Origin: Nonomuraea muscovyensis | GTDB lineage: Bacteria; Actinomycetota; Actinomycetes; Streptosporangiales; Streptosporangiaceae | DNA length: 64,000 nt | Assembly (NCBI RefSeq): GCF_014207745.1 | Contig: NZ_JACHJB010000003.1 | Span: forward strand, 1,054,001-1,118,000 | Direction of reading: 5' to 3' | Part shown: positions 35,299 through 44,741 of the stretch, piece by piece | Layout: each line of letters starts with the position of its first letter | Position numbering within the stretch: the stretch's first letter is position 1 | Position numbers and translations under genes: made by a program | Notes under the pieces: model-generated | The model's database searches: none | What the model was told of the DNA's origin: nothing | Seen by the model: the letters and a program-made list of their open reading frames with translations, nothing else

Positions 35299-37455
35299 TC
35301 AGCGGGAGTGACCGCTCGCCTTGGTGGCGGCGAGATGATCTTGTAGTTCGGCGTGGCGGAACTGGTAGAAGGGTCCCACGGTCCGCAGGACGCCCAGGTG
35401 GTGCAGATCGTGCAGGAAGCGCATCAAGCGAAACGGCAGCCGGCCCGATGGCCCGAGGTGTACCAGGGCGATGGTGGACATCAGCCACATGTGCTGGCGC
35501 TTGTTCACCAGGCCGAATGCCATGCCGAAGATGATGCCCATCCCCGCGTCCACGGCCGCGGACGGGTGAGGCGGCACGATGGACGCCTCGTTCATGAAAT
35601 CGACAGCGAAGCCGACGATGGCCCCCAGGAGCAGTGCGTTCATCAAGTGCAGACCCACGAGGCTTCGGTTGACCCGCCAGGTGGATTGCGGGGTGACGGC
35701 GGCGGTGAACGGGGGGAGCCGATTCTCGTCTGCTTCGGTGGGCTTCTTGTCCTGCAGCCGCGAGACCCGCAGGCTCACCCAGCCGACCCCGAGCGCTGAG
35801 ATCAGGCTGGCCAGGCCCATCTTCCAGCCGTGCACCAACGCGTTGTAGCCCGCCGCCGGCAGTCCGACGCCGACCGGCAGGATGAGGAAGATCATCCGTA
35901 CGTCGGACAAGAGACCGCGGGTGAAGTCCTGCAGCCGTTGCCGTACGCGCAGCGGAGCGAAGTCGGGAGTGCGGGCGGCCTGCATCGCGGACAGGCCGAA
36001 GAAGGTGCCGAAGGCCGCGCCGAAGACCGGCCCATAGGTCAGCATGGCGGTCAACGCGGCGGGGAGTGCGAACACCAGACCGCTCAAGGCGCCGATCCAG
36101 GTACGGGCGAGCGCACGCCGCGTTCGGGAGGCGGACAGCGCCTGGTCGGTCAGCCGCCACCAGGCCAGGTCATGACCGCCGGATTCGGCCTGCAGACGTG
36201 CCAGACGGTTCGTCCATTCGGTGATGCTGGCCGGATCCCATACTGTTGGCCGGATCGTGGTGCGTGCGTTCAGCAACGCACCAAGGACATGGTCGAGCAG
36301 GTGAGCTCGCAGGGCCCGCGCGTCGTCGGCGTACTCGGTCGCCAGCGGAGCCGGGTCGGCGTCCGGCTGGTCGATGTAGACCGCCCGGACCAGCCACAGG
36401 CCCAAGGCGGTGGAGGTGACATCGGCCAGAGCCGGCGCGTCGCCCTCCCTGAGGGCGCGCAGGACCTTGGTCCACGCCGAGGCCGAGGAAAGCGCGGGCA
36501 AAGCGGCGCTCAGGTAGTCCGCCACGATGTCGGGGGTCAGCGCTTTCGGCGCGATGACGGCGGCGGCCTTGAGCGGGCGCCGCGCGGCGGTGACCGCGTT
36601 GCCGTACTCGGTGGTACGCGACGTGATGATCACCTGATCGCGTTCCATGAGCGTGTTGGACAATTTCTCGATCACCTTGGCGCGGGCGGGCTCTGGCAGC
36701 TCGTCGAAACCGTCGAGAATGGCCAGAATCGAGCCACGGGCCGCCAGAATGTCGGCGCCGTCTTGCTGGTTGCCCGGCGTGCGCAAAGCGGCGTAGTCGG
36801 TGCGCACCCGCTCGGCCACCCAGTCCTGAAACCGAGGATGGGCCTCGATGTCCCAGTCGGCGACGGGCAGGAGCACCGGGACCGGGTCGTCGTCAGCACG
36901 CGTGCGGATCAGTTCCAGCATCAATTGGATGGCCAGCGTGGTCTTGCCTGTGCCCCGACCTCCGGTGATGACCAGGCGGCGACGGCGCAGCGAGCGGAAG
37001 GCGACGGCGAGCGCGGCAATGTCGTCCGATCGGCCCGACACCGCCGGCTCACGGTCGGCGATCAGGTGCGGGTGATCCATGAGCTTGGTTCGGCGGGTCA
37101 TGTGCCAGGAGACCGGGATGGGCGGATCGCCCAGAGAACGCGTCACCACCTCATCGCTCCAGCGCTCGTGGACCAACTGGGCGAGCTCCCGCATGGTCTC
37201 GGTGACGGTCCCGGCGGCGGGGGCGAGCACGCGCCCCGCCCGTTCGACGATCAGCCCGGCCAACACCGCCGCCACGATGGTGCCGGCGAGCCAAGAGCCG
37301 CTCCACACACCGTCGTTGAGCACTTGGTTGGCGGCCACCGACACCACGACCGGCGCGAGCACCATGGACAGCCATAACAGCCGGGCCCGCCACTTCCGCT
37401 CGCCACCCACCATGGCGGCCATCGTAGTGATCGTGACATGCGGGCGACCTTCCAT
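35299..37455 (-). CDS. Membrane-bound NACHT-type NTPase
   Basis: The product (about 718 residues) has two N-terminal hydrophobic helices (LLWLSMVLAPVVVSVAA and WLAGTIVAAVLAGLIV), a NACHT NTPase domain with Walker A TGGRGTGKTTLAIQL, Walker B ILAILDGFDELPEPAR and a sensor ITSRTTEYGNAV, then a C-terminal bundle of about six membrane helices (from WIGALSGLVFALPAALTAML on) and the ending YQFRHAELQDHLA. Such membrane NACHT proteins are common in actinomycetes, and some NACHT proteins defend against phages; the role here is open. The start is uncertain (37500 and 37455 are both possible). Confidence 0.85.
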   Translation of the reverse strand: MEGRPHVTITTMAAMVGGERKWRARLLWLSMVLAPVVVSVAANQVLNDGVWSGSWLAGTIVAAVLAGLIVERAGRVLAPAAGTVTETMRELAQLVHERWSDEVVTRSLGDPPIPVSWHMTRRTKLMDHPHLIADREPAVSGRSDDIAALAVAFRSLRRRRLVITGGRGTGKTTLAIQLMLELIRTRADDDPVPVLLPVADWDIEAHPRFQDWVAERVRTDYAALRTPGNQQDGADILAARGSILAILDGFDELPEPARAKVIEKLSNTLMERDQVIITSRTTEYGNAVTAARRPLKAAAVIAPKALTPDIVADYLSAALPALSSASAWTKVLRALREGDAPALADVTSTALGLWLVRAVYIDQPDADPAPLATEYADDARALRAHLLDHVLGALLNARTTIRPTVWDPASITEWTNRLARLQAESGGHDLAWWRLTDQALSASRTRRALARTWIGALSGLVFALPAALTAMLTYGPVFGAAFGTFFGLSAMQAARTPDFAPLRVRQRLQDFTRGLLSDVRMIFLILPVGVGLPAAGYNALVHGWKMGLASLISALGVGWVSLRVSRLQDKKPTEADENRLPPFTAAVTPQSTWRVNRSLVGLHLMNALLLGAIVGFAVDFMNEASIVPPHPSAAVDAGMGIIFGMAFGLVNKRQHMWLMSTIALVHLGPSGRLPFRLMRFLHDLHHLGVLRTVGPFYQFRHAELQDHLAATKASGHSR

Positions 37456-37585
37456 CGCGGTAAAGGGGGTGAAAGTCTCCAGGGACCATCTGAAACACAA
37501 CTCACTGCACCGCTTTCGGCATGTCGGCCAGCCATGTCTCGTCGCCGGTTGTGGGTCTTTGACCGGTAACGGCAGGGGGTAGCGA

Positions 37586-38276
37586 GTGGCTCTGCTGCGC
37601 GGCGCGACCGCGGAGGAGGCCGCCGAGGCCGAGGCATTGACCGGTGAGCCCGTGGACCTGCCGTCGTTCGTGGCGACCCTCGCCGAACTGGGCTTCGTCG
37701 ATGACCGGGCCGGACGTGGAACGCCGGGCCGTGCGCACCGCGCCGATCCAGATGCGGCGCTGGATGGCGGGGGTGAACCGGCGCGTGGCCCGTCCCTTCT
37801 TCGGGCCGGTGGCCTGGGCCTGGTACGCCGTCCTCGCGCTGTTCTGCCTGGCCGTCTTCGCCGCCTCGCCGTCCCTGTTCCCGAGCCCGGCCCAGGACGC
37901 GTTCCTGCTCGACGACGTCGGGCTGAGCGCGCTGCTGCTCATGCCGTTCGTCCTGGTCTCGACGGCTCTGCACGAGTGCGGGCACTGGCTCGCCGCTCGG
38001 CGATCGGCGTCGAGTCCCGGTTCGGGTTGACCGGCGGATGATGCTGCTGGTCCTCGAGACAGACTTCTCCCAGATCTGGACGGTGCCGCGCGGCCGCCGC
38101 TACGGGCTGCTCTGCGGGATGGCGGTGGACGTGGTCCTGCTCAGCCTGCCGCTGTGCGCCCGTCTGCTGATCCGGCAAGGAGCGCGGTCGCCGGGTCCTC
38201 TGGTGGACGCGACGCCTCGACATGGGCGTTCGTCAAGCCGGCGGGCCTGCTGTGGCAGTGCATGGTCTTCCTGCGT
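37586..38276 (+). pseudogene. M50-like zinc metalloprotease, frameshifted and truncated
   Basis: The parts read: a PqqD-like start (TAEEAAEAEALTGEPVDLPS, LAELGFVDD), then membrane helices and the zinc motif STALHECGHWLAAR in a second frame, then LLVLETDFSQIWTVPRGRRY and SLPLCARLLIRQG in a third. At least three single-base shifts occur. Intact relatives are large membrane peptidases of peptide-maturation loci. The rest is lost at the 38276 junction. Confidence 0.7.
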
Positions 38277-38659
38277 ACTTCTCCGCCGACCCCGCCGACG
38301 GCTTCCCGCCGGGTACTCCGAAGGGCCCTCCGACCGCGATGAGCTGGCACGCAGCGGTGCACTTGCTGGTCGCCGGAATCGCCTTTCTCGCGCTCGTCGC
38401 CGCATGCTTCGTCTTCGCCCGGCGGTTCGCCGCGGCCCGCCGTACCGGTTGGGCGGCCTTCAGCGGCGTGACCGGCGCGGCTTTCCTCGCCACCTGGAGC
38501 TTGATCTTCGCCCTGCAGGGATCCCGCCCGGCCAACGTCGCCTTCGCCGTCGCGATCGCCCTCGCACTGGCATGGGCGTCGCTCCTCGCCGCGCATCATC
38601 GGCCGCCAACCGGCGACAGAGTGAAACCGAGCGAAACCACCGGCGCGCAGCGCCGGTGA
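38277..38659 (+). pseudogene. DUF998 membrane protein, C-terminal half only
   Basis: From YFSADPADGFPPGTP the frame matches the second half of DUF998 proteins: MSWHAAVHLLVAGIAFLALV with further helices (GAAFLATWSLIFAL, VAFAVAIALALAWASLLAA). The N-terminal half is missing and the preceding bases belong to the metalloprotease. An ATG at 38340 could still start a shorter product. Confidence 0.7.
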
Positions 38660-38767
38660 GCGCGCCGACGCGGTACGTTCGACCCACCGGCGAACGGCGG
38701 ACCTACGTGGGCGAACACCGGATGGCACCCGCTGCGCGAGCGACTCGGATGATGGCAGGAGGCTGAG

Positions 38768-39457
38768 GTGACGGAGACGACCGTAGCCGAGGTGATGGCC
38801 GAACTGGCCGCGCTCGAGGACCCGAAGGCACGCGAGGTGAACAAGAGGCACGGTGACGATCACGGTGTGAACCTCAGCAAGCTGCGCGCGCTCGCGAAGC
38901 GGCTGAAGACGCAGCCCGAACTCGCGCGCCGGCTCTGGAAGACGGCTGACACCGCGGCGAGGCTGCTGGCGATCCTGATCTGCCGCCCGAAGGCGTTCGA
39001 GCGAGACGAGTTGGACGTCATGGTGCGCGAGGCGCGTACCCCCAAGGTGCACGACTGGCTCGTGAACTACGTGGTCAAGAAGAACCCGCACGCAGAAGAG
39101 CTGCGCCTGGCCTGGTCCGCCGATCCGGATCCAGTGGTCGCGAGTGCCGGCTGGGCGTTGACCACCGAACGCGTGGCCAAGAAGCCCGAGGGCCTCGACC
39201 TCGCAGGACTGCTCGACGTCATCGAGGCGGAGATGAAAGACGCCCCGGATCGCCTGCAGTGGGCGATGAACCACTGTTTGGCGCAAATCGGGATCGAGCA
39301 CGCCGAGCACCGTGCCCGTGCCATCGACATCGGTGAGCGGCTGGAGGTGCTCAAGGACTACCCGACTCCCCCGAACTGCACGTCTCCGTTCGCGCCCATC
39401 TGGATCACCGAGATGGTGCGCCGAGCGTCCACCGCGGCCTCGACTGCGGTTGGGTGA
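38768..39457 (+). CDS. DNA alkylation repair-like HEAT-repeat protein
   Basis: The 229-residue product has the AlkD-like all-helical repeat pattern (VNLSKLRALAKRLKTQPELA, RLLAILICRPKAFERDELDV, VKKNPHAEELRLAWSADPDP, ASAGWALTTERVAKKP). AlkD proteins remove bulky alkylated bases; whether this one has glycosylase activity cannot be told from sequence alone. GTG at 38768 lies five bases after GGAGG. It stands alone between broken genes and the ECF42 gene. Confidence 0.82.
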   Translation: MTETTVAEVMAELAALEDPKAREVNKRHGDDHGVNLSKLRALAKRLKTQPELARRLWKTADTAARLLAILICRPKAFERDELDVMVREARTPKVHDWLVNYVVKKNPHAEELRLAWSADPDPVVASAGWALTTERVAKKPEGLDLAGLLDVIEAEMKDAPDRLQWAMNHCLAQIGIEHAEHRARAIDIGERLEVLKDYPTPPNCTSPFAPIWITEMVRRASTAASTAVG

Positions 39458-39784
39458 TCAGGCGGGCGACGTTTCCGATGGCCTCGACCAGATCACGATC
39501 GGAGGCGAACAGGGCGTCGATCTCGGCTGTCGTGCTCGTGGGCCCATTGCGGGCCGCAGTCGACACCGATGATGTACGGCCCTTAACTACCTCGCAATGC
39601 TTGAAGTCCTGACACGATCTGCTGAATGGATGTTGATCAGCGCCACGATGCGCCGACCGTGGGCAGGCCTCTTCCCGTGTTCGCCGGGCTCCCGCCGTCC
39701 GCATTCGGGGATTCGGCCGTCGGGGCCGATGCGGTCGACGGCCTCGGGGCCGCGCTTGACTCCCGGCTGGCCGAGCTGGAGAAG
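39458..39784. other. Gap without a supported gene
   Basis: Short frames on both strands here show no family resemblance. One minus-strand stretch (AEIDALFASDRDLVEAIGNV) looks protein-like but is cut on both sides, so it is probably a gene remnant. Confidence 0.4.
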
Positions 39785-40999
39785 TCAGCTCAGCATGGCC
39801 GCCTTGCGCAGCAGCACTGAGCGTTCGCGCTGGTTGGCGCACAGCCGGGCCGCCAGCTCCAACTCGGCGCGCGCTTCCGCTCGCCGTCCGAGTCGGGCCA
39901 GCAGCTCACCGCGTACGGTCGGGATCAGATGCGAACCGGGGAGCCGGTCCGAGGCGATCAGCTCGTCCACGATGGCCAGGGCTTGCGCCGGGTCCGAGGC
40001 CATGGCAACGGCGACGGCCCGGTTGAGCTCGACCACCGGCGAGGGTGCGACCCGGCCGAGTGCCTCGTAGAGCACCACGATTCGGTCCCAGTCGGTCGCC
40101 TCGACCGAGGGCGCCGACGCGTGGGTGGCGGCGATCGCGGCCTGCAGGCCGTAGGGGCCGAGGCCGCGCGTCGATGCCTTGGCCAGCGCGGCCAGCCCGC
40201 GGCGGATCGCCGAGAAGTCCCACCGCCGCCGGTCCTGCTCGTCGAGCAGGACCGGCGAACCGTCCGGGCCGGTCCGGGCCGGGAAACGCGCGGCTGTCAG
40301 CTCGCACAAAGCCAGCAGGCCGTGCACCTCCGGCTCGTCCGGCTGCAGCGCGGCCAGCGTGCGGGCCAGCCGGATCGCCTCGTACGCCACGTCGGGGCGC
40401 AGCAGCCGGTCGCCCGACGTGGCCGTCGACCCCTCGGTGAAGATCACGTAGAGGACGCTGAGCACGCCGCCCAGCCGCTCCCGGCGCTCGGCTGCCGGCG
40501 GCAGCTCGAACGGCACCCCGGCCGCCGCGATCGTCTTCTTGCCCCGGGTGATGCGGGCCTGCACGGTCGGCACGGGTACGAGGAACGCGCGGGCGATCTC
40601 CTCGCTGGACAGCCCGCCGACCACGCGCAGGGTCAGCGCCACCCGGGCCTCGGGGGAGAGCACCGGGTGGCAGCTGATGAACATCAGCGCCAGCACGTCA
40701 TCATCGATCTTGTCGGGATCGATTTCCTCGTCAACCGCCAAGTCGGCCGCCAGCAGGGCGTATCGGTCCTGGAGGGCGGTCCGGCGGCGGATCGCGTCGA
40801 TCGCCCGCCGCCGGGCCGTGGCCATCAGCCAGCCGGCCGGATTCGCCGGAGAGGCGAGCGGCCACGACACCAGCGCCTCGGCCACCGCGTCCTGGGCCGC
40901 GTCCTCGGCCAGCCCGAAATCGCCGGTGAACCGGGTCAGCGCGGCGACGATCCGCGCCGACTCGATCCGCCAGACGGCCTCGACATCGGCCGTACCCAT
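39785..40999 (-). CDS. ECF42-type sigma factor with TPR-like C-terminus
   Basis: The 404-residue protein has sigma region 2 (DFGLAEDAAQDAVAEALVSW), region 4 (VVGGLSSEEIARAFLVPVPT) and a long C-terminal extension (GLLALCELTAARFPA, VVELNRAVAVAMASDPAQAL) found in the ECF42 group. That group needs its extension for activity and is almost always beside DGPF-domain genes, as here (41043-41414). The gap between the two is short, so they form one unit. Confidence 0.92.
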   Translation of the reverse strand: MGTADVEAVWRIESARIVAALTRFTGDFGLAEDAAQDAVAEALVSWPLASPANPAGWLMATARRRAIDAIRRRTALQDRYALLAADLAVDEEIDPDKIDDDVLALMFISCHPVLSPEARVALTLRVVGGLSSEEIARAFLVPVPTVQARITRGKKTIAAAGVPFELPPAAERRERLGGVLSVLYVIFTEGSTATSGDRLLRPDVAYEAIRLARTLAALQPDEPEVHGLLALCELTAARFPARTGPDGSPVLLDEQDRRRWDFSAIRRGLAALAKASTRGLGPYGLQAAIAATHASAPSVEATDWDRIVVLYEALGRVAPSPVVELNRAVAVAMASDPAQALAIVDELIASDRLPGSHLIPTVRGELLARLGRRAEARAELELAARLCANQRERSVLLRKAAMLS

Positions 41000-41042
41000 C
41001 AGATCTGGCCGTTGCTCTCGCGACCGGCCCAGTCCTTGATGA

Positions 41043-41414
41043 TCACTTGTCGACCTGCGGGACCTCGTCGCTTCCGGGCACCCGCCGGACCTCGATCTTG
41101 GACCCCGGGGCCGCCGGGACCCGCTTGGCCCACTCGACCGCCTCCTGTTTCGAGGCGACGTCGAGCAGGAAGAAGCCCCCGAACAGTTCCTTGGTCTCGC
41201 CGTACGGCCCGTCCGTGACCACCGGGGCCTCGCCGCTGAAGTCGACCACGACGCCCTGGCCCGGATCGTCCAGCCCTTCCGCCGCGAGGAGAACGCCGGC
41301 CTTGACCATCTCCTCGATGTACTGGCGGGTCGTGGCCATCATCTCGTCGATGTTGGCCATCATGGCCGCGTTCGACTCGTCGGTGCCCCGCATGATCAGC
41401 AGGTACTTCGGCAT
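41043..41414 (-). CDS. DGPF/YciI-related protein
   Basis: The 123-residue protein begins MPKYLLIMRGTDESNAAMM and carries VVTDGPYGETKELFGGFFLL, the DGPF-type motif with DGPY. It is the usual partner and presumed target of the ECF42 sigma factor downstream. Biochemical role unknown; YciI-type folds bind small molecules. Confidence 0.88.
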   Translation of the reverse strand: MPKYLLIMRGTDESNAAMMANIDEMMATTRQYIEEMVKAGVLLAAEGLDDPGQGVVVDFSGEAPVVTDGPYGETKELFGGFFLLDVASKQEAVEWAKRVPAAPGSKIEVRRVPGSDEVPQVDK

Positions 41415-41769
41415 CGCGTTCTCCTCGTCCGGCGGGGCCGCCTCTCGGCCCTCGCACCCACACGTCGAACGAGCGGCGCGCGGATCGACACGGCCCCGGA
41501 GAAATCTCTCGCCGCGACGCGGCCGATCCCTCCGGCCTGCGTTTCGCTCGTCAGAGCGGCCCCTGAGTGATGGCTGACGCGGACGCCCTGCTGATCGGAA
41601 AGTTTATCGTCGCATCTTTGGAAGGCGGCGACGCTCACACAGATCTGGGGAAAAGCATTTGGGACGCGCTCAAGTGAGGTGATCTCAGCGAAATAGTTCG
41701 GGCGATGGGGATTTCTTGGACGCCGCCCGTGGCGTTCCGGAACTTTCGGAAGAAGTCGCCGAAGGCCGG

Positions 41770-42093
41770 AAACGCTCTCGACCGTGCCCAGGTCGAGGGG
41801 CTGGCGTACGTGATCCTCGACGGCACCCTGATCCCGATCGGTCGCCGCGCTGAGCAGACCGGCACTGGCACGTACCGTACGCTTACCGATCTTGATGGCT
41901 CCCTGTCCTGCATGGGGTGGTGGGGCGCAGGCGTTGCGGTGCTGTCGATGAGATTGCTCGTGGGGGCCGACGAGGACCGCGTGTGAGGCGGCAGGTCGTG
42001 CGGCAGGAAGTTCCCCACCGGCAGTCGGTCCGGCCCTGATACAGGGTCGCGTTGACGATCTCCCGCATGTCGTAACCGCCCTGGTGGCCGCTG
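41770..42093. pseudogene. IS5-type transposase fragments on both strands
   Basis: On the plus strand, VEGLAYVILDGTLIPI (41770-41850) carries the first Asp of an IS5-type DDE domain. On the minus strand, GYDMREIVNATLYQGRTDCR, with FLPHDLPPHT in another frame (41985-42093), matches an IS5-type N-terminus. They face each other, so at least two pieces were rearranged. The rest of 41415-42130 shows no gene. Confidence 0.65.
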
Positions 42094-42130
42094 ACCGACG
42101 GGGATATCTCTCCGTGGCCCGCGTTCGGCA

Positions 42131-43030
42131 TCAGGGGGACGCCAGGCCGTTGTCGGGGGTGAGGCCGCTGAGCTTGTCGGGGTTGACCTGGAAGCGCAGG
42201 TTGTGGATGTGGCCGTCGACGAGGTCGAACGACAGGGCGCCGACGGTGTGGCCGTCGAGGGTGGCCAGGATACCGAGCTCGCCGTTGATGGCGGCGGGCT
42301 CCATGGTCAGGGCGGCCAGCTCGGGCTTGGCCAGGAAGCCGAGGAGCCAGCGCGCGACGTGGTCGGTGCCGTGGAGGGGGCGGCGAGCGGCGGTGACCTT
42401 GCCGCCGCCGTCGGACCAGGCGGTGACGTCGGGGGCGAGCAGTTCCATCACGGCGTTCAGGTCGCCGCCCGCGCAAGCCTCCATGAACTGGGCGGTGACC
42501 TTCCGGCGCTGGGCCTGGTCGGTGTCGAAGCGGGGGCGGCGGGCCTGGACGTGCTCGCGGGCGCGGTGGGCGATCTGGCGGACCGTCGGCTCGGGGCGTT
42601 CGAGGGCCTCGGCGATCTCGGCGTGCGAGTAGCCGAAGACCTCGCGGAGCAGGAAGACGGCGCGTTCGACGGGGCTGAGGGTTTCCAGGACCACCATCAT
42701 CGCGATGGAGACGGTTTCGGCCAACTCGGTCTCCGCGGCGATGTCGGGGGAGGTCAGGAGCGGTTCGGGGAGCCACGGGCCGACGTATGTCTCGCGGGTG
42801 GCCTGCGCGGAGGTGAGCCGGTTCAGCGACAGGTTGGTGACCGTTCGCACCAGGTAGGCCTTGGGGTGGTGGATCGCGTCGCGGTCGGCGGTGCTCCAGG
42901 ATAGCCAGGCGTCCTGGAGGACGTCCTCGGCGTCGGTGACGCTGCCCAGCATGCGGTAGGCGGTGGCGAACAGCAGCCGCCGGTGTTCGAGGTACGGGTC
43001 CTGCTCGGCCCTGTCGTCGATCACGACCAT
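42131..43030 (-). CDS. ECF41-type sigma factor (SigJ-like)
   Basis: The product (about 299 residues) has region 2 (YRMLGSVTDAEDVLQDAWL), region 4 (EVFGYSHAEIAEALERPEPT) and a SnoaL/NTF2-like C-terminal domain (FMEACAGGDLNAVMELLAPD) that serves as a built-in regulator in ECF41. ECF41 genes are next to oxidoreductase or carboxymuconolactone-decarboxylase genes; here an oxidoreductase lies directly upstream in the same direction. The start at 43030 is preferred over 43078. Confidence 0.92.
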   Translation of the reverse strand: MVVIDDRAEQDPYLEHRRLLFATAYRMLGSVTDAEDVLQDAWLSWSTADRDAIHHPKAYLVRTVTNLSLNRLTSAQATRETYVGPWLPEPLLTSPDIAAETELAETVSIAMMVVLETLSPVERAVFLLREVFGYSHAEIAEALERPEPTVRQIAHRAREHVQARRPRFDTDQAQRRKVTAQFMEACAGGDLNAVMELLAPDVTAWSDGGGKVTAARRPLHGTDHVARWLLGFLAKPELAALTMEPAAINGELGILATLDGHTVGALSFDLVDGHIHNLRFQVNPDKLSGLTPDNGLASP

Positions 43031-43099
43031 CGGCTCATGTTCCCAGCGCCGGGACCTGGGCGGCAAGGCCGAGATCACGGCGCTGGGAGTCGGTGCCCG

Positions 43100-44278
43100 T
43101 CATGCCGCGAGCTTGCGGGTGGCTCGGCCGCCCTTGGAGACGATGGTGGTGACGTTCAGGTGCTTGCTGAGCCGGTAGGTCTTGAGGGGGCTGCCGCTGA
43201 CCATCTCCTTGTACGCGACGGCGGCCCGTCCGGTGAGGTACCAGCGGCCAGGGGTGTCGTCGGCCCTGGTGAACTGGATGACCGCGTCGCGGCGGCCGAG
43301 GCTGACCGGCTGGTGGAAATAGCCGAAGCGGAACGGCTTGACGGCCTTGCCACGCAGCAGCCGCGCGATGGTGTCGGCGGTGTATTGGGCGGTGGGCAGG
43401 CCGCTCTGGCAGGTGCCGTGAATCTGCCCCCAGGACAGGCGGACGGCGGCGGCGTCGCCGACGGCGTGGATCTCCGGGTGGGAGACAGACCGCAGCGTGG
43501 CGTCGACCAGGATGAGGCCGCGGTCGTCGGTGGCGATCCCGGCGTCGGCGGCGAGCGGCGACACCTTGACGCCGGTGGTCCACAGGCAGGCGTCGGAGTG
43601 GACGAGTCGGCCGTCGGCCAGCTCGACGGCGTCGGACAGCACCTTGGTGACGCGGGCGCCGGTCTCCAGGGTGACGCCGAGGTGGTCCAGCGCGCGGTAG
43701 AGGTAGGCGCGGGCCTTGGCGCCCATCATGCCGCCGGGCTCGTCCAAGCTGATCAGCGTGACGTTCAGGCTCGGGTGGCTCTCGGCGATCTCGGTGGCCG
43801 CCTCGATGCCGGTCAGGCCGCCGCCGCAGACGCTGACGGTGCCGCCGACCTTGGCGATCTCGGTGAGCTGCTCGGCGAACCGGCCGGCGATCTCCGGGTT
43901 GTTGAGGGTGAACGTGTGGATGTCGGCCCCGGGGACCTTGCTGGTGTCGGTCGAGCTGCCCAGCGCGTAGACGAGCGTGTCGTACTCGAGGGTCTCGGCA
44001 CCGTCGACGGTGATCTGCCGAGCCTCGGGGTCGATGGCGGTGGCGGCGCCCTGGACGAACGTGACGCCGGTCCCGGCGAGCAGGCCGGGGATCTGGTGGT
44101 CGGCCAGCTCCTGCCCGGCTGCGATCTGGTGCGTCCGCAGCCGCTCGACGAACCGGCTCGAAGGATTGACCAGCGTGATCTTCACGCCGGTCCGGCGGGT
44201 GCGGTGGGCCAGCCGGATGGCGCTGAACATGCCCGTGTAGCCGGCGCCGAGGACGACGATGCGGTGGCCGTTGTTCAT
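43100..44278 (-). CDS. FAD/NAD(P)-dependent oxidoreductase (Ndh-2-like)
   Basis: The product (392 residues) has the FAD-binding start RIVVLGAGYTGMFSAIRLA, an NAD-binding GGTVSVCGGGLTGIEAATEI and the second FAD motif HAVGDAAAVRL. The fold is that of type II NADH dehydrogenases and related disulfide-type oxidoreductases; no redox-active CxxC is seen and no membrane anchor is obvious. GGGAGAAC stands before ATG 44278. It is the presumed ECF41 target. Confidence 0.88.
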   Translation of the reverse strand: MNNGHRIVVLGAGYTGMFSAIRLAHRTRRTGVKITLVNPSSRFVERLRTHQIAAGQELADHQIPGLLAGTGVTFVQGAATAIDPEARQITVDGAETLEYDTLVYALGSSTDTSKVPGADIHTFTLNNPEIAGRFAEQLTEIAKVGGTVSVCGGGLTGIEAATEIAESHPSLNVTLISLDEPGGMMGAKARAYLYRALDHLGVTLETGARVTKVLSDAVELADGRLVHSDACLWTTGVKVSPLAADAGIATDDRGLILVDATLRSVSHPEIHAVGDAAAVRLSWGQIHGTCQSGLPTAQYTADTIARLLRGKAVKPFRFGYFHQPVSLGRRDAVIQFTRADDTPGRWYLTGRAAVAYKEMVSGSPLKTYRLSKHLNVTTIVSKGGRATRKLAA

Positions 44279-44327
44279 CTCGTTCTCCCGAGGTCGGGCA
44301 CCGGTTTCGGTGCGGTGACGCCCATGG

Positions 44328-44354
44328 GACAAACAACCCGCACCAGACGTGACA
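44328..44354 (-). promoter_or_regulatory. Probable ECF41-dependent promoter
   Basis: On the minus strand TGTCACG (44354-44348) is followed after 16-17 bases by TGTC (44331-44328), close to the TGTCACA / CGTC promoter known for the ECF41 group. The oxidoreductase start is about 50 bases downstream. The rest of 44279-44741 holds no supported gene, only a minus-strand remnant (ARAGLGIELVADLTTWSP). Confidence 0.5.
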
Positions 44355-44741
44355 GGTCGCCGATGTGAACCACATCACATGACGCGCCACCCTCGGTGCC
44401 CCGTCACATCGGTCGACCGAGGAGGCCCCGTCGGCTACCCGCCGGGGCGGCGTCGATCTCGAAGAGCCAGATCGCGACCTTCGAGCGGTCTGGTCACGCG
44501 GGTACGCGACCTCGCCGGTCCGGACCCACTGCTGGGCGTCCCGAAATCGCGTCGGTGCGCGCAGGATGATCAGGCGGCGCGTTCGGTTGCTGCGCCGGCC
44601 GGTGACCAGGTGGTGAGGTCGGCGACCAGCTCGATCCCAAGACCGGCCCGCGCGCCCGGTGAGCAGCGCAGCGGGGCGCCCTTGACGTTGCGAAGACAAG
44701 TCGCATTCGACCATGAGCCGAGGCCTGTCAGGCTGTTGGGC

